33,985 bases of DNA from Bacteroidales bacterium (GTDB lineage: Bacteria; Bacteroidota; Bacteroidia; Bacteroidales; ML635J-15): contig JAFZLK010000014.1 in the NCBI GenBank assembly GCA_017551515.1, forward strand, positions 1 to 33,985, read 5' to 3'. Within the stretch, counting starts at the first letter, position 1. Each line of letters starts with the position of its first letter. A program made the position numbers and the translations under genes. Positions 15,715 through 22,884 of this stretch are shown piece by piece. The notes beneath the pieces were generated by a model. It was not told the DNA's origin. It was given only the letters and a program-made list of their open reading frames with translations, and did not search any database.

Positions 15715-16115
15715 TTTGTTATTGTTTAAAGTTAAAATAAAGTGCAATTAATAATAGTAACAAACAAGTAACAAAAATGTCGTTTGCCACCATGTATATT
15801 TTGAACAAAGGTAAGCCTTTTGTGGCCTATGTGTATTCATGCTATACGCGAAAAGATTCAACAGGAAGGTGTTAGGAAAGTTTCTATGGGCTGCGCCCGT
15901 TTCTCGCTTCGCTGTTTCTATGCCTTCGGCGTTTCTATGGCTTCGCCGTTTCTATGTTTTTGGGTTGGCTGTCTTGCTGTCTAACTGTCTTGCGGTCTAT
16001 CGGTCTGCAAAGCAGGGCATCTGCTCTTCTACCAAACTTTTCGACAGGTCTTCTGCAAGACCGCTAGACTTTTAGCCTGCAAGTCTTTTCTTCTTTTTGC
16101 CCATTATTCCTAAAA
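15715..16115. other. Intergenic region rich in dispersed repeats
   Basis: No gene is supported. At 15885-15955 there is another copy of the GTTTC mini-hairpin family (GGGCTGCGCCC, GCCTTCGGC, GGCTTCGCC). A second repeat, TCGACAGGTCTTCTGCAAGACC (16041-16062), has a related copy at 26277-26298 upstream of map, and CTTGCTGT phrases accompany both. Confidence 0.55.
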
Positions 16116-16158
16116 TCGTAAATTGTCATTCGTAAGTCGTAAATAAATTATATCTTTG
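16116..16158 (+). promoter_or_regulatory. Promoter of the UbiA-maf operon with upstream heptads
   Basis: The -7 box TATCTTTG (16151-16158) is preceded by a seven-base spacer beginning TAAAT, then, reading upstream, heptads TCGTAAA, TCGTAAG, TTGTCAT and TCGTAAA (from 16116). The start codon at 16163 is only four bases after the -7 box, so the predicted transcript has almost no leader. Confidence 0.65.
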
Positions 16159-16162
16159 CGTT

Positions 16163-17143
16163 ATGAAAAATTTCTTGAGGCTAATACGGTGGAAGAATAT
16201 TCTGGTTATCGCACTGACAATGATGGCAATGCGAATGCTTGTGATTTTTCCCGTGTTCAAGGTTTACGGCATTGATGTGATGTTTCCCGACTGGGGATTC
16301 TACATGCTGATGCTTGCAACTATGCTCATCGCTGCCGGCGGATATGTCATAAACGACTACTTCGATGTGCATATCGATAGCGTGAATCGTTCCAAGAAAA
16401 TGATTGTCGGAGTGGCAATGCCACGAAGAAAAGCAATCGCCCTGCACTTGTGGCTGAGCATTTTCGGATTGGCTTGTGGAATTGCAGCAACTGTCGCTGG
16501 ACACAGGTTCTGGTATATATTTATTTTTATAGGTGCATTCGCACTACTTTGGATTTATTCGCGCGACCTTAAAAAAACGACTTTCTGGGGTAACTTGCTT
16601 ATTGCCATGCTTTCTGGAATCGTTCCTCTGTTAGTCGCAATGACTGAATATTTTGCAGTAGCAGATTCAATTTCTTACTGGGACATTTGCCATATAAATG
16701 CGGTAAAAATGGCAATGCAGGTAATAATTTTCTTCTCGGTATTTGCTTTCCTGTTCACCTTGATGCGCGAAATAGTGAAGGACTGCGAGGATATTGAAGG
16801 CGACAGGTTGAATGGCGTGCGTTCAATTCCAGTGAAGATTGGTCTTAATAAGACAAATATAATTGTAGGTGTTCTGGCTCTTATTTCATCGGTACTAGTG
16901 GGATTTTTCTGGTATGGCTACTTGTCGCAGACAAGGTTTTTCATGTATGAGTCGGCTGCCTATACTTATTTGACATGGTTAGTTGCTTTGCCTACTATGA
17001 TTGTGGTTGGTATTCCAACACTGTTTGGAACATCGAAGCGCAAATATTCGTTTGTAAGTGCTGCATTGAAAGTCATAATGATTATTGGAATTGCGTTCTG
17101 TATAGAGTTCTGTCATATAGTTTTAAGCAATGGAAACATTTGA
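16163..17143 (+). CDS. UbiA-family prenyltransferase (geranylgeranylglycerol-phosphate geranylgeranyltransferase-like)
   Basis: A 326-residue polytopic membrane enzyme of the UbiA superfamily. The first Asp-rich motif is NDYFDVHID (N64, D65, D68, D72) and the second is DCEDIEGD (D207, D210, D214); both bind Mg2+-prenyl diphosphate. About eight or nine hydrophobic helices are evident. Bacteroidota members of this type are annotated as archaeal-like digeranylgeranylglyceryl phosphate synthases, so an ether-type lipid role is possible, but the acceptor cannot be told from sequence. Its end overlaps the maf start by 14 bases, so the two are co-transcribed. The ATG lies essentially at the predicted transcription start. 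Confidence 0.87.
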   Translation: MKNFLRLIRWKNILVIALTMMAMRMLVIFPVFKVYGIDVMFPDWGFYMLMLATMLIAAGGYVINDYFDVHIDSVNRSKKMIVGVAMPRRKAIALHLWLSIFGLACGIAATVAGHRFWYIFIFIGAFALLWIYSRDLKKTTFWGNLLIAMLSGIVPLLVAMTEYFAVADSISYWDICHINAVKMAMQVIIFFSVFAFLFTLMREIVKDCEDIEGDRLNGVRSIPVKIGLNKTNIIVGVLALISSVLVGFFWYGYLSQTRFFMYESAAYTYLTWLVALPTMIVVGIPTLFGTSKRKYSFVSAALKVIMIIGIAFCIEFCHIVLSNGNI

Positions 17144-17708
17144 TTCAAAATATAATATTCTGCTTGCTTCGGCAAGCTTTCGCCGTCGCGAACTGCTTAC
17201 TCAGCTCGGTGTGCAGTACTCGTTAGTAAAACCATCTCAGGAAGAAGAAGTTGTCCCTGCTGACATTTGGGTGGAGGACGTTTCGGAATACCTGGCCTGC
17301 CAGAAGTCCAATGCTTATAAGGATTTACAGGGCAACGACCTGCTAATAACTGCTGATACCACTGTGGTTGTCGATGGCAAGATTTTGGGTAAGCCAAAGG
17401 ATTATTCCGATGCTTTCCAAATGCTAAAGTTGCTCAGTGGAAAGACGCATTGTGTGATTACTGGCGTATGCCTTCGTTCTGTTGACAAGGTGGTAAGTTT
17501 CAGCGTAAAGACAGAAGTTACATTTTCCAATCTCGACGATGAAGAAATCCGTTTTTACATAGAGAACTTTAAGCCATACGACAAGGCCGGTGCCTACGGA
17601 ATACAGGAATGGATTGGCAAGGTGGCTGTCGAAAGCATCAATGGTTCGTTCTACAATGTGGTTGGGTTACCGGTGCAAAGGTTGTATCGGGAATTAAAAA
17701 GGTTCTAG
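17130..17708 (+). CDS. maf: Maf nucleotide pyrophosphatase
   Basis: A 192-residue Maf/YhdE-family protein that hydrolyses non-canonical or pyrimidine NTPs (dTTP/UTP type) to monophosphates. Motifs: LLASASFRRRELL (residues 11-23), TADTTVVVDG, GKPKD, the GKTHCVITGV strand and YGIQEWIG-K-VAVESINGSFYNVVGLPV. The length is normal. The usual Pro of S-x-S-P-R-R is replaced by Phe at residue 17, which is unusual in this substrate loop. It overlaps the UbiA gene by 14 bases, and its product is cytoplasmic. Confidence 0.93.
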   Translation: METFDSKYNILLASASFRRRELLTQLGVQYSLVKPSQEEEVVPADIWVEDVSEYLACQKSNAYKDLQGNDLLITADTTVVVDGKILGKPKDYSDAFQMLKLLSGKTHCVITGVCLRSVDKVVSFSVKTEVTFSNLDDEEIRFYIENFKPYDKAGAYGIQEWIGKVAVESINGSFYNVVGLPVQRLYRELKRF

Positions 17709-17748
17709 GAACTATATTTATGTTTGAAATCGTCAGGGATGTCAGTTG

Positions 17749-18381
17749 CTACAATTGTGTTGCAATAACCTTATGCCACCAGTCCCAAGAGTATCCTCTT
17801 GATGTTGACGGATGATATACTGCTATCACGCGAGATTTCTTTCCGTTTTTTAATTGATAATAACCGTTCTTTACATTGTAGCCGTCAACAACCAATGGCT
17901 CACCTTTAATCCAATCTTCGTTGGGAAGATTATCGTACAGACGACCAACGCCCCAGACAATTATCAGGTCGGGGTGCAATTCATTAATTACCTCAAGAAA
18001 TGCCGTTTGTCCTTCCTTATAGTCTTCGTCTGTGCCTGCTGTTCTGGTTTCTGTCATTGCGACCTGCAGGAAGTTGAAGAAAGCCAACGACTGCCATATT
18101 TCATTTGAATCCTCCATAGTCGTTTCACGATTGACTAATGAGCGTTCAAACTTTCTGAATGTATTTGTCCACCTGCCTGTACTGCCATTCAAATAATCCA
18201 TTACCCTGTCATAAGTAAAGTCCTCACAACCACCATCAGGAAAATCTCGAACCCCACATTTACCATTACAATTTTCATTTCCGCAGTAGTGACTTTCACC
18301 TAAAACAAGGATTTTCTTCTTAAAGATACCGCCATTCTGATAATTTTTGCCTATCCACGGCTTGAAAAAGACATGTTCCAT
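17749..18381 (-). CDS. Uracil-DNA-glycosylase-like protein of unknown function
   Basis: A 210-residue soluble protein. KILVLGESHYCG (G28-E-S-H-Y) sits where UDG-superfamily enzymes have their GxDPY water-activating loop; LAFFNFLQ resembles the next conserved strand; and AVYHPSTSRGY (H190-P-S) near the C-terminus matches the H-P-S DNA-intercalation loop. A Cys cluster (CGNENCNGKCGVRDFPDGGC) follows motif one and could bind a metal. The substrate is unknown: it may be a DNA glycosylase variant or a member recruited to defence. It converges on maf and precedes an accessory region. Confidence 0.6.
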   Translation of the reverse strand: MEHVFFKPWIGKNYQNGGIFKKKILVLGESHYCGNENCNGKCGVRDFPDGGCEDFTYDRVMDYLNGSTGRWTNTFRKFERSLVNRETTMEDSNEIWQSLAFFNFLQVAMTETRTAGTDEDYKEGQTAFLEVINELHPDLIIVWGVGRLYDNLPNEDWIKGEPLVVDGYNVKNGYYQLKNGKKSRVIAVYHPSTSRGYSWDWWHKVIATQL

Positions 18382-18401
18382 TTCAAATTATTTTAAAAAT
18401 T

Positions 18402-18446
18402 GCCTACTTGGTTCTGGCATCGGCACTCCAGAATTATTTTTTCGCG
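18402..18446 (-). repeat. Repeat copy A: gene tail and 3' flank
   Basis: This 45-base segment covers the last codons (Asn-Ala-Lys-Lys-stop) of the 18434-20566 gene and its 3' flank. It is closely matched by copy B at 20596-20641, sharing GGCATCGGC, CCAG and TTTTTTCGCG at nearly equal spacing. Confidence 0.65.
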
Positions 18447-20566
18447 TTCTTTCTTTCCTTTAAAATCGTTTTGTATTCGGGGTTTACTCCAACTTGGTGA
18501 TACCCGAACTTTAGGTATAAGCCGTAAAATTCGACTTTACTTTCAAAATATTGCCCGTCTTTTGACCATTCTTTATTCAACTGCTTATTTGTGTCAACAA
18601 AAAATTCTATCAATCTATCATTAAGCAGGTCTCCTTTGCGTACTTCTAAAATATATTCTGGTTTTTGGTTAGTGATTATTCTTCCGTAAGCATTTGAAGC
18701 ATCGTCAACAAAGTTGGCAAAAGAAAAACTTTTAATGTCATCAAGATTTATCCGTTTATAATCCTCAATAGTTTTCTTGTTCTTTTCAATCCCCTTCATT
18801 ATAGTATTAAAGTTCTTTTCAACCTTGTCTTTTTCTGTTTCAAATCTATCTTCTATTCCCTTTCCACTCGTTAAAGAAACATTTTCAACTTTTTCATTTT
18901 TTAAATTATAATATTCTTCTTGTCGCAATTTTTCATTGTATGCAGAAACAATAGAATCCAATCTACGATTATACTCAACACAACTTATCGAATCCAGCCT
19001 ATGACGTTCTTCTTCTGGCATTTTATCGTAAATCTTATCCTTAAGAATAGACTCGTATTTGGGGTTTACGTTTATCGTACGACTTCCCGTTGAACAATTT
19101 AGATATGAATCAAAGAAGTCAACTTTATTTTCAAAATATTGCCCATTTCTTGTCCATTCATCGTTCAACTGCGTATTTATTTCAACAGTAACCTCAATCA
19201 GTTTCTCAATCAACTCATCACTACCCTTTTTATAAGCACGGCGAATCAATATGTCTTTGTATATATATTCAGGACAATAATAATATGTATATGAATTATT
19301 ACCGCTAGGCAAAGACGAAACTCTATCCTTAAAAACGAAATTTTTGAGGTCGTTAAAATTTGTTTGTTTATAATCTTCAACAATTTTCCTATCTAAGTCA
19401 ATAGTATACATTATTGATTCGTATTTTTCATTAATCTTACTTTGTTCTTCATTGAAAACCCATTCTATTTTCTTCCCATTCAGTTCATACAATCGTAATG
19501 GGGAATAACTAACTGTTTTCTTATCAAAATTATATTCGTCTTGCAGCAATTTTCTGTTATAAGCAGTAACTAATGAGTCCAGTTGTCGATTATATTCAAT
19601 GCAGGCGAGTGAATCTTGTCTTCTTTGTTCTTCCTCTATCTTTCTTTGTTCTATCTCCTCTTTTATCTTTTGCTTTAATTTTTCTTCTTCCATTATCTTT
19701 ATCATGCTTATATGCCATACAGCATCCTGACAATATGAATTCTGTATTCCTAAATCCTTAAAAGCAAATGAAACTTCTTTATAATTCTTTATCGGCACAG
19801 TATATTCGCGCTCATTACATAACACTTTTAAAGGAGTAAGTTCATTATCTACAAAGACTAAGTCCCAAATATTTTCCTTCCATTTTTTGTTTTCTGTCTT
19901 AAAATAAGAAGCATTATCAATAAGAACAGGAATATTAAAAATGTATTTTCTTTCTTTATCATGTATTTTATGATATGAAGAATATTCATAAGTACCATCA
20001 CTCTTATGGTAGAATGTGAGTAATATGGGAAAATACTGCTCATCCGCATTGTATGCCTGCAAATTATATTCTAGAAGACAACGTTCTCTAAAAAAATTAG
20101 TAACTTCATCAGCACATATTTGATAAAACTTTGTAACCGATTCTGTTTTTAAGCGCTCATTATATAATATGGTCGTTTCAAACTCATCCTTTTGATTCCA
20201 CTTTTCAAACTTTTTCTTGATATTTTCTTTAATCTTATAATAATCAGTATAAATCTCCAGTTCTTTCTTTTCCCTATCGAAGTCTGCCTGAGTCTTCAAC
20301 TTTTTGGCAGCTTCCTGTTCTTTTGTATACCACGAGTAAATTTTTGCACGCGATGTGTTCTTACCTTGTAGATATTCGGCAGCACCATTCATTAATTCCA
20401 GTGCTACGGTATTATTAGGTTCCGAATAGCCAAACTTTTGCGCCAATTCCTTATCTATTTGCTCCATTCGCTTCTGATAAGCGGTTTTACTTTGTGCAAC
20501 AACTTGATTCGAAAACACCAAAAGTACCACTACAATTATTGCAACTAAAACTCTAAAATTCTTCAT
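18434..20566 (-). CDS. Exported protein with internally duplicated domain, unknown function
   Basis: A 710-residue protein with signal MKNFRVLVAIIVVVLLVFSNQVVAQ. The ATG at 20566 is chosen over a TTG at 20581. A charged N-terminal region is followed by a Glu/Lys coiled-coil stretch (about residues 305-330) and two copies of a domain of about 190-200 residues. Copy one starts DSLACIEYNRQLDSLVTAYN, copy two DSISCVEYNRRLDSIVSAYN; both continue with KIVEDYK/KTIEDYK, GQYFENKV/GQYFESKV and NPKYESILK/NPEYKTILK. I do not recognise the family. Base composition is more AT-rich than the neighbouring conserved genes. Its 3' end is duplicated upstream (20596-20641). Confidence 0.8.
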   Translation of the reverse strand: MKNFRVLVAIIVVVLLVFSNQVVAQSKTAYQKRMEQIDKELAQKFGYSEPNNTVALELMNGAAEYLQGKNTSRAKIYSWYTKEQEAAKKLKTQADFDREKKELEIYTDYYKIKENIKKKFEKWNQKDEFETTILYNERLKTESVTKFYQICADEVTNFFRERCLLEYNLQAYNADEQYFPILLTFYHKSDGTYEYSSYHKIHDKERKYIFNIPVLIDNASYFKTENKKWKENIWDLVFVDNELTPLKVLCNEREYTVPIKNYKEVSFAFKDLGIQNSYCQDAVWHISMIKIMEEEKLKQKIKEEIEQRKIEEEQRRQDSLACIEYNRQLDSLVTAYNRKLLQDEYNFDKKTVSYSPLRLYELNGKKIEWVFNEEQSKINEKYESIMYTIDLDRKIVEDYKQTNFNDLKNFVFKDRVSSLPSGNNSYTYYYCPEYIYKDILIRRAYKKGSDELIEKLIEVTVEINTQLNDEWTRNGQYFENKVDFFDSYLNCSTGSRTINVNPKYESILKDKIYDKMPEEERHRLDSISCVEYNRRLDSIVSAYNEKLRQEEYYNLKNEKVENVSLTSGKGIEDRFETEKDKVEKNFNTIMKGIEKNKKTIEDYKRINLDDIKSFSFANFVDDASNAYGRIITNQKPEYILEVRKGDLLNDRLIEFFVDTNKQLNKEWSKDGQYFESKVEFYGLYLKFGYHQVGVNPEYKTILKERKNAKK

Positions 20567-20595
20567 AATTTTTAAATCCAATAATTTAATATTCA

Positions 20596-20641
20596 GCCTA
20601 CTTCTTACACTGGCATCGGCTTTCCAGTTTGTTTTTTCGCG
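20596..20641 (-). repeat. Repeat copy B: orphan gene tail upstream of the duplicated-domain gene
   Basis: Matches copy A, but lies in the leader of the 18434-20566 gene rather than at a gene end. It looks like the remaining tail of a deleted upstream paralogue. Confidence 0.6.
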
Positions 20642-20682
20642 ACAAATCTACTATGTTGGTATGTCATAACATGTCGCAGGTA

Positions 20683-20690
20683 CAAAGTTA
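20683..20690 (-). promoter_or_regulatory. -7 element upstream of the duplicated-domain gene
   Basis: TAACTTTG on the minus strand (20690-20683) fits TAnnTTTG. It predicts a leader of about 110 bases containing repeat copy B before the ATG at 20566. No good -33 element is visible. Confidence 0.45.
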
Positions 20691-21160
20691 TTTAATGAAA
20701 ATTTTGCAAGGAAATTTTTACGCCCACAGTTACTTTGCATTTTGCACACTATTGCTTTGCAAAATTTGGCTATATGATTTTTTCATTCCGCTCCAGCCGC
20801 GGAGGCTTTTACTTTTTATCGGCAAAAAGTAAATAAAAACCGTGTCCGCTGAGCCTGCTTCGCTAAAAATCGCCATCATTCCGCTAAAAGTCATAAACTT
20901 GTCTCCACTACGTTCCGCCTTCAAACAGAATGACTTTTTACGCTTCATTCCACCGATTTTCTTAACGCTCACCAGTCAAGGCGGCAATCAAGGTATGCTC
21001 ACTGCGTGTCGCGAGCTAAAGGTTCGCCAAAGGCGATGGGCAAATAAACAATTTCTGCTTCGGGGAATTCAACAATTATTATTGCTTCGCTGACTTGATA
21101 ACACGAATTTTGTGATTATAAAAAATATTCACAACATATCATATAGTTAGTTTTATTTAT
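20691..21160. other. Long intergenic region with a perfect stem-loop, possible relic element
   Basis: No gene is convincing. A perfect 10-base stem, TTTACTTTTT (20808-20817) with AAAAAGTAAA (20824-20833) around ATCGGC, lies beside CTCC/GGAG pairing in the CTCCAGCCGCGGAG segment. The next 250 bases contain CTTCGCTAAAAATCGCC, CATTCCGCTAAAAGTC and CATTCCACCGATTTTC phrases. They read like a dispersed or decayed repeat element rather than a gene. A minus-strand frame at 20730-20972 exists but has no signal of being real. Confidence 0.4.
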
Positions 21161-21168
21161 TATTTTTG
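21161..21168 (+). promoter_or_regulatory. -7 element of hipBA
   Basis: TATTTTTG fits TAnnTTTG. Transcription should begin near 21171, so the in-frame TTG at 21166 cannot be the start and the ATG at 21190 is used. Confidence 0.6.
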
Positions 21169-21189
21169 CAAACCAAATTATGTGTTGAT

Positions 21190-21510
21190 ATGACAAAGAA
21201 AACAAACGGGAATCTTCTGCCACGCAAACTTGCGGAGAATTTGCGCATTGTGGGAGAGCAACTTCGGTTGGCAAGACTGAGGCGTAATTTTACTGTTGCA
21301 CAAATAGCCGACAGGGCAATGTGCTCGGAACTTACCGTATCGCGAGTGGAAAAAGGTCTGCCAACGGTATCAATCGGGATATATTTGAGAGTACTGTATG
21401 CGATGCAACTCGAAAACGACATTCTATGTTTGGCAAAAGACGATGAACTTGGCAGAAATCTTCAGGATTTGCATCTGAAACAAAGGAAAAGAGCATCGAA
21501 AAAAGAGTAG
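21190..21510 (+). CDS. hipB: HipB-like XRE antitoxin/transcriptional repressor
   Basis: A 106-residue DNA-binding protein. A helix-turn-helix of the XRE type spans about residues 18-70: LRIVGEQLRLARLRRNFTVA, QIADRAMCSELTVSRVEKG, then a helix YLRVLYAMQLENDILCLA. The tail is basic (KQRKRASKKE). It lies three bases before hipA, the usual order, and should repress the operon and bind the HipA kinase. The ATG at 21190 follows the -7 box by 21 bases. Confidence 0.85.
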   Translation: MTKKTNGNLLPRKLAENLRIVGEQLRLARLRRNFTVAQIADRAMCSELTVSRVEKGLPTVSIGIYLRVLYAMQLENDILCLAKDDELGRNLQDLHLKQRKRASKKE

Positions 21511-21513
21511 AGT

Positions 21514-22764
21514 ATGGAAAAAATTTATGTTTTTGCGGATTTTGACTGGTTGAAATGCCCAGAATTAATTGGAGAACTCGGATTCGAGAACATTCGAGGC
21601 TCGGAAAGTTATAATTTTAGTTTTGCAGATAGTTGGTTAAAGGAACATCCCGATATTTTTCTAAGCCACGACATAAATAACTATTCTGGCGTTCAATACA
21701 CAATGCCAGGAAAAAACATCTTCGGTTGCTTCTCCGATGCTCTTCCTGACCGCTGGGGACGCATCTTGATAAATCGTCGCGAACAAATTCTTGCCACAGA
21801 AGAAAACCGACCCGCAAGGAAACTTTTCTCGTTTGATTATTTGAAAAGAATTGACGATTTTTCGCGAATTGGTGGCTTTCGTTTCAAAACCGATTTAAAC
21901 GGTGATTACATAAATGCTTCGAATGAATTGCGTATTCCGCCATTGTCTGATATAAGGGAACTTACTGCCGCCGCAAATGATATTGAAAGAACAGAAGAAA
22001 AAAATATCGCACCAGAACGCAAATGGCTAAGACAACTTGTAAATCCAGGTTCTTCGCTTGGTGGTGCGCGCCCAAAAGCAAATGTAGTTGATACTGATGG
22101 GAAATTATATGTTGCAAAATTCCCTTCCAGAAACGATAGTTACGATGTTGAACTTTGGGAATATTTTTGCAACATACTTGGAAAAAATGCAGGCGTAAAT
22201 GTTGCTAACTCACGGATTATAAAGGTAGGTGATAAACATGCATTGCTTTCGCGCAGATTCGACAGGACAAATGAGAATAGGCGTATCCACTTTGCTTCTG
22301 CAATGACATTACTTGGTCTTTCTGATGGCGACAATGCTTCAACAGGACATGGGTACCTTGATATTGTTGACTTTATAGTGCAAAATTGTTGCGATGTGGA
22401 AACGAATTTGGCGGAACTATACAGGCGTATAGCATTCAGCATTTGCGTAGGCAACAGCGATGACCATTTTCGTAACCATGGTTTCCTTTTGAAACAGAAA
22501 GGATGGACTCTTTCTCCTGCCTACGACATTAACCCCAGCGACAATGAGTATCAAAGTCTTCTGATAAACGAAACATCAGATATAGCAGACCTGCAAATAC
22601 TTCTTGATGCTCATAAATCGTATCTTTTGAATAAAGAAATTGCTGAAAGTATCATCAACGAAGTAAAACAATGGATGAATCGTTGGCGTTCTGTTGCTAG
22701 TTACTTGCAAATTCCAAAATCAGAATGGAAAAGATTTGAAAATAGATTTGACAGATGGAAGTAA
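21514..22764 (+). CDS. hipA: HipA-family serine/threonine kinase toxin
   Basis: A 416-residue HipA-fold kinase. The short N-terminal subdomain (GVQYTMPGKNIFGCFSDALPDRWGR) is typical. The Ser-containing loop VNPGSSLGGARPKAN (179-190) carries the autophosphorylation and ATP-binding residues, and K202 lies in YVAKFPS. The catalytic segment is GNSDDHFRNHG (D316, D317, H318, N321); the metal-binding DFG-equivalent is LSPAYDINPS (D338). E. coli HipA phosphorylates glutamyl-tRNA synthetase and induces persistence; the target here is unknown. It is the second gene of hipBA. Confidence 0.93.
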   Translation: MEKIYVFADFDWLKCPELIGELGFENIRGSESYNFSFADSWLKEHPDIFLSHDINNYSGVQYTMPGKNIFGCFSDALPDRWGRILINRREQILATEENRPARKLFSFDYLKRIDDFSRIGGFRFKTDLNGDYINASNELRIPPLSDIRELTAAANDIERTEEKNIAPERKWLRQLVNPGSSLGGARPKANVVDTDGKLYVAKFPSRNDSYDVELWEYFCNILGKNAGVNVANSRIIKVGDKHALLSRRFDRTNENRRIHFASAMTLLGLSDGDNASTGHGYLDIVDFIVQNCCDVETNLAELYRRIAFSICVGNSDDHFRNHGFLLKQKGWTLSPAYDINPSDNEYQSLLINETSDIADLQILLDAHKSYLLNKEIAESIINEVKQWMNRWRSVASYLQIPKSEWKRFENRFDRWK

Positions 22765-22794
22765 AATAGTATCACTATCGCATAGGATTTTGTG

Positions 22795-22864
22795 ACTTTT
22801 TCGGAATTGATTCCAAAAAAGTTATAACTTTTCGGGAATTGATTCCAAAAAAGTTATATATTTG
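22795..22864 (+). promoter_or_regulatory. Two adjacent 32-base palindromic operators and -7 box of the ATPase gene
   Basis: Two head-to-tail 32-base units (22795-22826 and 22827-22858) match at 30 positions. Each has a GGAAT-TG-ATTCC palindrome flanked by ACTTTT and AAAAGT, giving a near-perfect long inverted repeat. The second unit ends in the -7 element TATATTTG (22857-22864). The 32-base period, about three helical turns, places both sites on the same face. The ATG follows at 22885. Confidence 0.75.
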
Positions 22865-22884
22865 CGACATAAAAATATGCGGCT

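Noticed and set aside
20730..20972. Minus-strand 80-codon frame
   Set aside because: It covers the perfect stem-loop and repetitive phrases, has no promoter, and resembles translated repeat DNA.
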